Part shown: positions 1 through 6,465 of the stretch, one piece after another
How the letters are laid out: the number at the start of each line of letters is the position of its first letter
How positions within the stretch are numbered: position 1 is the stretch's first letter
Assembly (NCBI GenBank): GCA_016209865.1
Contig: JACQVL010000341.1
Span: forward strand, 1 to 14,511
Direction: 5' to 3'
DNA from: Candidatus Latescibacterota bacterium
Lineage (GTDB): Bacteria; JAAXHH01; JACQVL01
Length of the DNA: 14,511 nucleotides
Notes under the pieces: generated by a model
Database searches by the model: none
What the model was told of the DNA's origin: nothing
What the model saw: the letters and a program-made list of their open reading frames with translations, nothing else
Translations under genes and position numbers: made by a program

Positions 1-383
1 GGTATCACGTCAACGCCCACATCCCGTCCGAGAAGTACCTCATCCCCACCGACCTGAAACTGACGCCCTTCAAGGGTCTCACCGTCGAGCCGGCGCTCTA
101 CCCCACGCCGATCCAGAAAGCGATGGAGTTCGTCGAGGGGAAGAAACTCGCCCTGTACGAGGGCAAGTTTGTGATCGGCCTGATCGCACGCGCCGGCAAA
201 GACCTGCCGGTCGGGCGGCAGACGCTCAAGGGCACGCTCCGGTACCAGGCGTGCAACGATCAGGTCTGCCTGCCCCCCGACGACATTCCCGTCGAGATCG
301 TGTTCGACGTGATCACGCCGGGACAGCCATCCCGGCCGGTGAACGCGAGCCTCTTCGCACAGCCGCCGTTTAAGAAGCAGTGA
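1..383 (+). CDS. DsbD alpha/DsbC-like periplasmic domain protein, C-terminal part (5' end outside window)
   Basis: The reading frame is open from base 3 to the TGA at 381-383. It contains an immunoglobulin-like beta-rich segment ending in a motif reading LRYQACNDQVCLPP, the two-cysteine signature of the DsbD N-terminal (alpha) domain, which passes reducing equivalents to periplasmic thiol proteins. The cysteines are separated by four residues; E. coli DsbD has five. The protein stops about 35 residues after this motif, with no membrane segments following, so this is not a full DsbD but a protein that ends with the domain, probably secreted or periplasmic. The partner electron donor is not visible. 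The stop codon is the first three bases of a TGACGAG heptad array. The domain assignment is fairly secure; the whole protein is unknown because its start is missing. Confidence 0.8.
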   Translation, partial: YHVNAHIPSEKYLIPTDLKLTPFKGLTVEPALYPTPIQKAMEFVEGKKLALYEGKFVIGLIARAGKDLPVGRQTLKGTLRYQACNDQVCLPPDDIPVEIVFDVITPGQPSRPVNASLFAQPPFKKQ

Positions 384-480
384 CGAGTGTTTAGTGACGA
401 GTGACGAGTACGATCTGGGGCAAAATTATCAAAGCTCCCATTTATGTTCATGCTTTTACTCGTCACTTGTCACTCGTCAC
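381..480. repeat. Two-armed heptad repeat element A (TGACGAG type)
   Basis: Left arm 381-410 reads in 7-base steps TGACGAG, TGTTTAG, TGACGAG, TGACGAG. Right arm 458-480 reads ACTCGTC, ACTTGTC, ACTCGTC, AC, the reverse complement of the left-arm unit. The centre (about 411-457) is unrelated and AT-rich. The element fills the space between two convergent genes and its first heptad provides the TGA stop of the upstream one. It could form a long hairpin, but neither side shows the U-tract of an intrinsic terminator. Confidence 0.85.
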
Positions 481-485
481 CGCCC

Positions 486-2126
486 TTAAAACCGCGACGC
501 GGTGAGGGTCACGTCCGCGCGCGCCCACGCCTTCTTGAACCGCTGCTCCACCGCTGCGGCCTCCTGGACGGCTTTTCGCGCACGCAAGCACTGAAGCAGG
601 CCGTAGAGCGACCAGCCGTTGTCCGGGTTCTGTTTCAAGTCCTCCCGGTAGACCGCCTCCGCTTCAGTCGCTCGTCCCGCCGCGAGCAACACCGCGCCCA
701 ACGACTGACGCACCGGGTAGTACCAGTCGGGCGGTTCGTTGTACCGGAGTCCATCCTGGAGATGGATGGCTTCCTTGAGCGCTGTGACCGCCTTGTCAAC
801 CTGACCTCGTTTGGCCGCCAGCTCGCCCGCCAGGGCGTTCGAGGCGATGCTGAGCAAGGTTGCTCCTGAATTATTCCCCACCACCTGGTCGGCCGGCATC
901 GCGACCGCGATCGCCTTGACGCTGTCCGCTTCAACCGCCGCCTCGTTCACCCGTCCGGTCGCGGTGAACGCCAGCCCGCGGGCGTAGCGCCAGATTGCCG
1001 TCGTGAACCGCAGATCCGCCGGAGGCGGCGGTTGCTTCAGCACCTCCTCCCACTTCCCGAATCGTACGAGGGCGAACAGCACCGTCGGGGGGACGAACTC
1101 AAGCGCCGGCATCTGACGGGCCATCTCCACCGGCAATTGCGCGACGACCTCACGGGCCATCTGGAGTGCCTCCGCGCTCCGTCCTTCCATGCTCAGCGCC
1201 GCCCATCGGAAATGGATGTTGTGGGGGTAGTACATCATCGGGTAGACGCCCTGGGGGGCCTGCTTGCTGATGTAGTCACGATCCACCGTGATGGCGCGTG
1301 CGTTCGCCTCCGCCGCGTCGGTATACCGCCCGACCCGCATGTAGATATGGGAAGGCATGTGGACGAGGTGTCCCGCTCCGGGCACTAACGTGGTCAGCCG
1401 GTCGGCGGCCGCCAGCCCTCGATCCGGACGGGGGGATCCTTCGATGGCATGAATGTAGTAGTGGTTCGCGCCGGGATGGTTGGGGTTGCGCTGTAAGACC
1501 GACTCCAACGTGGAGACGATGTCGAGTGTCCCCGGTTGCGGCTGTCCGTCGTTCGTCCACAGCGCCCAGGGGCGCAGGTTCATCATCGCTTCCGCGAACA
1601 GAGTCGTAGCGTCGAGGTCGTCGGGGTATTGCCGGGCGACCTCCCGCATCGCGTCCGCGTACGCCTGCTGCAGGGCGTTCCGGTCGGCATCCGGAGCGAT
1701 CGAATACCGCTTCGACAGCGCCTCGATGTACGCCCGCTCCGGCTTGCTCACCCGTGAGGAGAGGGCTAAGGCCTTCTGAACCGCGTCGTACGCCACGCGA
1801 TCCTGGGTCGGGTCATCTAAGTTGATGTTCGGGCCGAGGGCGAGCGCCATTCCCCAGTACGCCATCGCGCAGGTCGAGTCGAGATGTGCCGCTTCTTTGA
1901 ACGCACGGATTGCTTCCTCGTGGTTGAAGGCGTAGACGAGCCGAAGCCCCTGATCGAAGTACCGCTGAGCCGTCGGGGAAGCCGTCGTGACCGTATGATG
2001 GTACGTGCCCAGGTTGTCGAACAGCGGGACGGCGACGGATGAGGCTGCATGCTGGTGCGGTTGGGCCGCCGCCGGACGGGTGAAGAAGAGGAAAATCAGA
2101 CACAAGCAGAAAAGATGATAGACCAT
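486..2126 (-). CDS. Exported tetratricopeptide-repeat protein with conserved-looking His motifs
   Basis: A 546-residue protein. Residues 1-21 form a signal peptide (hydrophobic core LFCLCLIFLFF, then an AAA/Q cleavage site). TPR-like helices are seen at about 55-100 (YFDQGLRLVYAFNHEEAIRAF...), 230-285, 310-350, 385-470 and 480-530. The centre is rich in ordered histidines: NHPGANHYYIHAIE (217-229), GHLVHMPSHIYMRVGRY (252-268) and YYPHNIHFRW (299-308). TPR proteins usually hold protein partners together; the histidines could instead mark a metal or other ligand site, which is inference. The ATG at 2126 is preceded by AAGGGGGTG at a good ribosome-binding distance. It is convergent with the DsbD-like gene and downstream of the M20 gene on the same strand. 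I recognise the family as common in environmental genomes but know no assigned function. Confidence 0.85.
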   Translation of the reverse strand: MVYHLFCLCLIFLFFTRPAAAQPHQHAASSVAVPLFDNLGTYHHTVTTASPTAQRYFDQGLRLVYAFNHEEAIRAFKEAAHLDSTCAMAYWGMALALGPNINLDDPTQDRVAYDAVQKALALSSRVSKPERAYIEALSKRYSIAPDADRNALQQAYADAMREVARQYPDDLDATTLFAEAMMNLRPWALWTNDGQPQPGTLDIVSTLESVLQRNPNHPGANHYYIHAIEGSPRPDRGLAAADRLTTLVPGAGHLVHMPSHIYMRVGRYTDAAEANARAITVDRDYISKQAPQGVYPMMYYPHNIHFRWAALSMEGRSAEALQMAREVVAQLPVEMARQMPALEFVPPTVLFALVRFGKWEEVLKQPPPPADLRFTTAIWRYARGLAFTATGRVNEAAVEADSVKAIAVAMPADQVVGNNSGATLLSIASNALAGELAAKRGQVDKAVTALKEAIHLQDGLRYNEPPDWYYPVRQSLGAVLLAAGRATEAEAVYREDLKQNPDNGWSLYGLLQCLRARKAVQEAAAVEQRFKKAWARADVTLTASRF

Positions 2127-2169
2127 GGTACACCCCCTTCGCGCAGGTTTATCCCTTATTGGTTTTTAC

Positions 2170-2190
2170 TGACCACCGACCACCGACCAC
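2170..2190. repeat. Single-armed heptad array B (CGACCAC type)
   Basis: Three consecutive 7-base units, TGACCAC, CGACCAC and CGACCAC, fill 2170-2190, two bases before the stop codon of the M20 gene (its complement begins at 2193). No inverted partner arm is seen in the 43 bp before the TPR gene start, so this is either a decayed element or a one-armed form. It lies in the leader of the TPR gene. Confidence 0.75.
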
Positions 2191-2192
2191 CC

Positions 2193-3779
2193 CTACGTCG
2201 TCTTCCATTCCGCGTACGTGTACAGAATGTCCACGAACGATTTCTCCGCTTCGGCGATCCCGGCGACTCTGTCATTCCCATCGATGACGATGTACTCATC
2301 GACGCTGTGCGCCCGTGCGCCGTGACCCATTCCACCCCCGCAGGTCGGCAGGCTGAGGGGCGGTCGGGTATACAGATAAAACGGCGCACTGCCGCCCGTG
2401 TGCGGCCAGATCACCGGTCTGATGTTGTTCTTCTGGTAGACGTTCAGCACCGCCTGGACGACCGGCTGGGTCACGCTCGTTTTCGACCACTCGTACCCGG
2501 AAAGCTGTCGGATCTTGATGTCGGTAAACCCGTGCTTGTCTAAGTGCGCCCGGATGAGCGGGATGATGTCTTTCGCTTCCTGGTTGGGAACGAGCCGGAC
2601 GTCGATCTTGCACGTCGCCTTGTGCGGGAGGATCGTCTTCGTGCCCGGCCCGGTGTACCCCGCCCAGATGCCGTCGAGATTCAGCGTGGTCGAGTACAGG
2701 TACTTCTTGAGCAGGTCGATCCCCTCTGCGTTGTCGATGAACACGTCCACCGCGTTCGCTTTCCGCCAGTTCTCCACGTTGAACGTCTTGACCAGTTCGG
2801 CTAACAGGGCTTCATCCTCCTGGCTGGGCGGCGCGACTCTGTCGTAGAAATGCTCGATCATGATGGAGTTCCCATCCTCGGATGTCATCGAGGAGAGCGC
2901 CTTCAGGAGCCGCCAGACCGGGCTGTCCACGGCCGCCTTGAAGCTGCTGTGGATCTCCCGCTGCGTCGGGCCGCGTCCCCAGTCCGTCCCGGAGCACTCC
3001 AGCTCGAAGTAGACGATGCCCTTATTGCCGAGCGACATCGTCACCGACCCGTCCAGTGCCTGCGTCGGGTCCGGGTTGAGCACCGCGTTCGCCGTCTTCA
3101 GCCGGTCGGCATACTGCTCGATGATCTGGTGGAAATGCGGGCTGCCCAGCTCCTCCTCGCCTTCAGCCGTGAACATGATGTTGACCGGCAGCTTGCCCTC
3201 GACGGCGATGATCGACTCCAGGGCGTTCAGCCACATCCGATACGACCCCTTACTGTTGATCGCGCCCCGGGCCCGGAGGACGAGCGGGAACGGGTCCATC
3301 TTGACTAACTCCGCCGCGAACGGAGGCGTCGTCCACTCTTTCTCCTCGACCGGCTGGACGTCGTACATGCTGTAGTTGACGATCGTTTTCGCGCCCTTGA
3401 CCCCGCAATCGTAGTACGCCCAGATGCCGGGGTTGCCATCGGTCTTGACCATCTCGACTTCTTGACAGTCGAGGTCGCGGTAGTAGCCCGCCAGCATCTC
3501 CGCGCACCGTTCGATGCCGATGTGCTGGGCGCTCACGCTCGGCTGACGGAGGTATTCCTGCAGCCTGGCGATGTGCCGCTGTTTGTTCTCCTCGATATGC
3601 CTGTAGACCTTCTGGATGGCTTGCTGGGCTTTAGCAGACAGGGTGAACGGCTTCGCAGGTTTGGCCGGTTTCTGCGCCGCCGCGTCGTCGAACAGGCCGG
3701 TGAGTCCCGACCCGGCCAGCCCGACCCCCATCGCGGCTTTCCCGGTGAGTTCGAGAAATTCTTTCCGTGTCATCGACAT
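2193..3779 (-). CDS. M20-family metallohydrolase with variant metal site, exported
   Basis: A 528-residue protein when started at the ATG at 3779, which has AGGAGGG 11 bases upstream; the longer frame from 3827 runs through that site and a hairpin and is unlikely. The N-terminus (SMTRKEFLELTGKAAMGVG) resembles a Tat signal with RK in place of RR, followed by an alanine-rich cleavage region, so export is likely. The M20 fold is shown by YDVQP (139-143), RGAINSKG, EGEEELGS (206-213), an IHSS motif in the lid domain, and a final AHSVDEYI. M20 peptidases and deacetylases use a two-zinc site. Two usual ligand motifs are altered: the GHxD histidine is Met138 (SMYD), and the DDKG motif is NSKG. The catalytic Glu pair and terminal His remain. 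It may hydrolyse amide bonds with one metal or have lost activity. It could share a transcript with the upstream DUF1326 gene. Confidence 0.85.
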   Translation of the reverse strand: MSMTRKEFLELTGKAAMGVGLAGSGLTGLFDDAAAQKPAKPAKPFTLSAKAQQAIQKVYRHIEENKQRHIARLQEYLRQPSVSAQHIGIERCAEMLAGYYRDLDCQEVEMVKTDGNPGIWAYYDCGVKGAKTIVNYSMYDVQPVEEKEWTTPPFAAELVKMDPFPLVLRARGAINSKGSYRMWLNALESIIAVEGKLPVNIMFTAEGEEELGSPHFHQIIEQYADRLKTANAVLNPDPTQALDGSVTMSLGNKGIVYFELECSGTDWGRGPTQREIHSSFKAAVDSPVWRLLKALSSMTSEDGNSIMIEHFYDRVAPPSQEDEALLAELVKTFNVENWRKANAVDVFIDNAEGIDLLKKYLYSTTLNLDGIWAGYTGPGTKTILPHKATCKIDVRLVPNQEAKDIIPLIRAHLDKHGFTDIKIRQLSGYEWSKTSVTQPVVQAVLNVYQKNNIRPVIWPHTGGSAPFYLYTRPPLSLPTCGGGMGHGARAHSVDEYIVIDGNDRVAGIAEAEKSFVDILYTYAEWKTT

Positions 3780-3806
3780 AGTCTGGTCATCCCTCCTGAG
3801 ATACGA

Positions 3807-3839
3807 AGGGCGCTCCCAGCCTACCACTGGAAGCGCCCT
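3807..3839 (-). other. Stem-loop between the DUF1326 and M20 genes
   Basis: AGGGCGCTCCCAG (3807-3819) pairs with CTGGAAGCGCCCT (3827-3839) with one mismatch, leaving a 7-base loop: a strong GC-rich hairpin. Read on the minus strand it ends about 10 bases before the AGGAGGG of the M20 gene and is not followed by a U-run, so it looks less like a classical terminator than an RNA-processing, stability or attenuating structure between two co-oriented genes. A weak or Rho-assisted terminator cannot be excluded. Confidence 0.6.
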
Positions 3840-3905
3840 GTGTTTCGCGGGAGTGCCTTGCTCGAGTTCAGGTGCCTAACACTCCTCCCTCTGAAGAGAT
3901 CACTC

Positions 3906-4613
3906 TCACATGGTATCCTTCGAGGTGATGTCAAGGGTGATCATGAAGCCATTCGTGCCCTTAAACTCGTAGCGCTTATCCCCCGCCCGGTACGCCTCCA
4001 CCTCGTTCGGCATCAACACGAAGCCATCGTTCCGGGGGACACCCCAGTACTTGAGGTTCTTGATCACCGTCGGCTCACCGGTCATCGCCGACGGATTGTG
4101 CCGGAGCACCACTTCGGCGGTTTTTCCGCCATCGAGCCGAGCTTCCGCGCGATCCTTCGTGGCCTTCCATTCCATCACTGCATCTTTGGCTATCGTAAAC
4201 GAATTCCACTTCACCGGGTAGACGCGGCCCAGGATCGTGGCGATGGCATCCCGCTGCTCTTTCGTCACCGCGGAGTCGAACGTCAGCACCGCCCAATCCA
4301 TCTGCCCCTTGGAGAAGTCGCCGCCGAGGTCTCCGGCGACCCAGAATTTAGCCCCGTCGAGTTTGACGGTGCCGTACATTCCTTTATTGACCTGGAAGGC
4401 ATTGTTGAATCGGCAAAAGTGCTGACCTTCGTGGCTTGGTGCCGGTTCAGCGTTGAAATAGCACTGACAGAACATCGGACAGCTACACGCCTCGATGATC
4501 GTCGCGTTGAACGACCAGTCCGGTGTCGCGGAAGACTTGGCGCCCTGGGCTGCCACAGAACCCACAGCGATCAGCAGCAAACCGAGCACGATCAGCAACA
4601 CACGCGCACGCAT
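3906..4613 (-). CDS. DUF1326 domain protein, exported
   Basis: A 235-residue protein from the ATG at 4613, which has AAAGGAGG seven bases upstream; a frame extending to 4745 has no comparable site. Residues 1-22 are a signal peptide (MRARVLLIVLGLLLIAVG, cleavage after AQ). The mature part carries the DUF1326 hallmark near its start, EACSCPMFCQCYF, giving cysteines at 43, 45, 49 and 51 and another at 67 (HFCRF). The C-x-C-x3-C-x-C arrangement could bind a metal or form disulfides; the family has no established biochemical role that I know of. It lies upstream of the M20 gene on the same strand, about 130 bp away with a stem-loop between. A promoter on the minus strand is proposed at 4831-4858. 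Family assignment is fairly certain; function is unknown. Confidence 0.8.
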   Translation of the reverse strand: MRARVLLIVLGLLLIAVGSVAAQGAKSSATPDWSFNATIIEACSCPMFCQCYFNAEPAPSHEGQHFCRFNNAFQVNKGMYGTVKLDGAKFWVAGDLGGDFSKGQMDWAVLTFDSAVTKEQRDAIATILGRVYPVKWNSFTIAKDAVMEWKATKDRAEARLDGGKTAEVVLRHNPSAMTGEPTVIKNLKYWGVPRNDGFVLMPNEVEAYRAGDKRYEFKGTNGFMITLDITSKDTM

Positions 4614-4830
4614 AGGGATACCTCCTTTATCTATGGAAACACTTGTAGAAAGACCGGAAGGCATCGATCGCAGGGAAGCCCTGACGAACGAGCTAACCCC
4701 CGGTCGAGGAATGACGCCACGAGCTCGAGCATGGGCACCGCCCACGAAGGGGTAGAGTTGAATATAAGACTAATGAATAGCGGACAAGGTCATTCGTGAC
4801 ATCGAGAACAGGAAGGATATGTCTGTATGC

Positions 4831-4858
4831 AGTATACCACCTGTAATTCATTTGTCAA
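4831..4858 (-). promoter_or_regulatory. Sigma70-type promoter for the DUF1326 gene
   Basis: On the minus strand TTGACA (4858-4853) and TATACT (4836-4831) are separated by 16 bp: a perfect -35 and a -10 with five of six consensus bases, in an AT-rich setting. The start site would be about 210 bases before the ATG at 4613, giving a long leader. The -10 hexamer lies within the left heptad arm. Confidence 0.6.
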
Positions 4859-4885
4859 TAAAATTTTTCAATCACGGGGGAGGTT

Positions 4886-4905
4886 TATCAGGGCGGCCCC
4901 TGATA
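4886..4905. other. Perfect 8-bp stem with CGGC loop
   Basis: TATCAGGG, CGGC, CCCTGATA. It lies inside the centre of the CATACTG-type element, between the two divergent promoters, with no U-run on either side. It could be a protein-binding palindrome or a structural feature of the repeat element; no family is recognised. Confidence 0.5.
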
Positions 4906-4946
4906 GAGATAGACTGGGTCAATTGATCACGCTTCTCAAATTTTGC

Positions 4947-4975
4947 TTGCCAGTTGGTTCCTGTTGCTCTATGCT
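4947..4975 (+). promoter_or_regulatory. Possible promoter for the M14 peptidase/fbp pair
   Basis: TTGCCA (4947-4952) and TATGCT (4970-4975) with a 17-bp spacer match five and four of six consensus bases. It would start transcription about 100 bases before the peptidase ATG, reading through the dRS3-like repeat. The -10 is at the edge of the right heptad arm. This is the best candidate in the spacer but is only moderate. Confidence 0.35.
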
Positions 4976-5002
4976 ACATACTGCATACTGAGCGTAAAAG
5001 GT

Positions 5003-5072
5003 GTCATTCCCGCGCAAGCGGGAATCCATATGGCAGTTCAAAGACCTGGATGCCCACCTTCGCGGGCATGAC
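5003..5072. repeat. dRS3-like double inverted repeat (GTCATTCCCGC...GCGGGAAT family)
   Basis: Two 26-base units in opposite orientation, 5003-5028 and 5047-5072, are separated by 18 bases. The first contains ATTCCCGCGCAAGCGGGAAT, a perfect 8-bp stem closed by a GCAA tetraloop, matching the ATTCCC-N8-GGGAAT form of the Neisseria dRS3 repeat, which is widespread in other bacteria. The second is a diverged copy (ATGCCC...GGGCAT). Translated, it gives the familiar spurious sequence CHSRASGNP...MPTFAGMT, so coding should not be assigned here. Confidence 0.85.
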
Positions 5073-5079
5073 AAGTGGA

Positions 5080-6450
5080 ATGTTACTGCATCGAACAGAT
5101 ATCAACCGGGCTTTTGAGGCTGTGCGTCAGGTCACTCAGGATATCGAATACGTCGGCGCCGAGGCCATTGAACCGGCGTGTTGGGCGTTGCATGACACAG
5201 CGCCTGGGATAGAGGTGACCGGGATCGGCCGCTCGCGGGAAGACCATCCCATCCTGGCGTTGACCGTCGGCCATGGGGACGTAACGATCACCGTCAAGGG
5301 CAATGCGCACGCGGACGAACCGGCCGGGACCGCCACCTGTCTGCTCATCGCCCGGTTGCTGGCCGAGCATCCGGCCTGGCGGCTGCTGGCCGACCGCGCC
5401 CGATTCTGCCTGATCCCGACGGCCAACCCGGATGGCCTCGCCCGGAACCAGGGGTGGCTCGTCCCGCCGTTCGACCTGCGCCGGTACTTTCTGCACGTCT
5501 ACCGCGACCTCCCCCGCGACGACGTGGAATTCGGCTATCCCTCCGGAGATGACCGTGCTGGCAGGCCGGAGAACCTGGCATGCGCCCGGTTCTTCGAATC
5601 GTGCTCGCCCATCGCCGCGCACCTGAGTCTGCACAGCATGGTCTTCACCGGGGGTGCCTGGTTTCTGATCGCGGCGGCGGACATTGCCCCGTTCGCGCCA
5701 GCGCTGGCATTCTTGACTGATGCCTGCGACTGGGAAGGCCTGCCGCTCCATGACGAAGACCGGCGCGGGCAGCGCGGGTTTGCCCGGCTGCGACCGGGCT
5801 TCCACACGATCCCCACGGTCGAGGGGATGCGGGCGTTCTACGAACGGTCGGGGGATGCGGCGCTCGTCCGCCAGTTCCGGCTCAACTCGATGCAATATGC
5901 CCTCTCCCGTTGCGGCGCGCGGTTTGCCGCTGTCTCCGAGCTCCCGCTCGCATACGACCCGGTCCTGGCGGATATGACACCAGCCGACCAGACGCGCGTG
6001 GAGATCGAGCGACAGCGCATCACCGAGCAGTCCGAGTCGCTGGATGAGCTGGACGCGATCGTCGATCGGCTGGCTGGCGTGTCGTTGAGTGATGAAGGGC
6101 AGTCCTGGCTGGCGTATTACCGTGGGTACCTGTCCTACCGGCGGTCAGGACTGCGGTCGTTGGCCGATGACCTCGACCGGTACGCGGACAGACCGGCGCT
6201 CGGGCGGGACCTGCACGATGTGGCGCTCGCCCGTCTGCGCGACCGGGTGTTCAACGCCGCGGCCGGAGTCAGGCTGCTCCACAGCAGTCAGGATGACCAC
6301 CTGCGCCGGCGGCAGACGACGTACAGACAGGAGTTCGATGCACGGTTCGATGAGATGATGTCCCGGTTTCACTTCCGTCCCCTCCCGCTCAGAGACCAGG
6401 TCCGACTCCAGGCCGCGACCATCCTGGCGGGTTTCTTGGCGGGACATTAG
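5080..6450 (+). CDS. M14-family zinc carboxypeptidase-like protein
   Basis: A 456-residue protein if begun at the ATG at 5080. The frame is open from 4954, but the first 40 codons translate the dRS3-like repeat, so they were dropped; an ATG at 5068 inside the repeat is an alternative and neither start has a strong Shine-Dalgarno. The M14 zinc site is recognisable: HADE (H77, E80; HxxE motif), NPDG (116-119), SLHS (H185) as third ligand, and TVEG (E248) as a possible catalytic glutamate. M14 enzymes remove C-terminal residues or cut unusual peptides such as cell-wall stem peptides. No signal peptide is seen, so it is probably cytoplasmic. The C-terminal 150 residues are helical and charged, of unknown role. 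Only 15 bp separate it from fbp, so the two are probably co-transcribed. Substrate is unknown. Confidence 0.8.
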   Translation: MLLHRTDINRAFEAVRQVTQDIEYVGAEAIEPACWALHDTAPGIEVTGIGRSREDHPILALTVGHGDVTITVKGNAHADEPAGTATCLLIARLLAEHPAWRLLADRARFCLIPTANPDGLARNQGWLVPPFDLRRYFLHVYRDLPRDDVEFGYPSGDDRAGRPENLACARFFESCSPIAAHLSLHSMVFTGGAWFLIAAADIAPFAPALAFLTDACDWEGLPLHDEDRRGQRGFARLRPGFHTIPTVEGMRAFYERSGDAALVRQFRLNSMQYALSRCGARFAAVSELPLAYDPVLADMTPADQTRVEIERQRITEQSESLDELDAIVDRLAGVSLSDEGQSWLAYYRGYLSYRRSGLRSLADDLDRYADRPALGRDLHDVALARLRDRVFNAAAGVRLLHSSQDDHLRRRQTTYRQEFDARFDEMMSRFHFRPLPLRDQVRLQAATILAGFLAGH

Positions 6451-6465
6451 CGCGGAGGATATCTT

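Larger units (their letters stand above)
4818..4992. repeat. Two-armed heptad repeat element (CATACTG/GCAGTAT type)
   Basis: The left arm (about 4818-4838) contains TCTGTAT GCAGTAT; the right arm (about 4970-4992) reads TATGCTA CATACTG CATACTG. GTATGCAGTAT (4825-4835) is the exact reverse complement of ATACTGCATAC (4978-4988). Arms have a 7-base period, as in the other elements of the window, but the centre is longer, about 140 bp. The -10 boxes of the two proposed divergent promoters fall inside or at the edge of the arms. Confidence 0.65.
4614..5079. other. 466-bp divergent intergenic region
   Basis: No gene is supported here. Frames extending the flanking genes into it lack ribosome-binding sites and one of them translates repeat DNA. 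It holds, from left to right, a roughly 210-base leader of the DUF1326 gene with no recognised riboswitch, a minus-strand promoter, a perfect 8-bp stem-loop, a weaker plus-strand promoter, both arms of a CATACTG-type heptad element, and a dRS3-like double hairpin just before the peptidase start. Base composition is clearly more AT-rich than the genes, especially 4810-4950. Confidence 0.8.

Noticed and set aside
381-480. Element A as a bidirectional intrinsic terminator for the convergent genes.
   Set aside because: The arms can pair, but there is no U-tract after either arm and the centre is about 45 bases; a role in termination is possible but not supported.
3462-4799. Long plus-strand open frame opposite the M20 and DUF1326 genes.
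   Set aside because: It is antisense to two genes with clear motifs and start sites, has an arginine-rich composition typical of shadow frames in GC-rich DNA and matches no family.
4614-4830. Possible riboswitch in the long leader of the DUF1326 gene.
   Set aside because: No conserved riboswitch core or terminator/anti-terminator pair was recognised; the length of the leader alone is not evidence.
4954-5079. N-terminal extension of the M14 peptidase frame.
   Set aside because: It translates a dRS3-like repeat and has no ribosome-binding site; such residues are a known annotation artefact.
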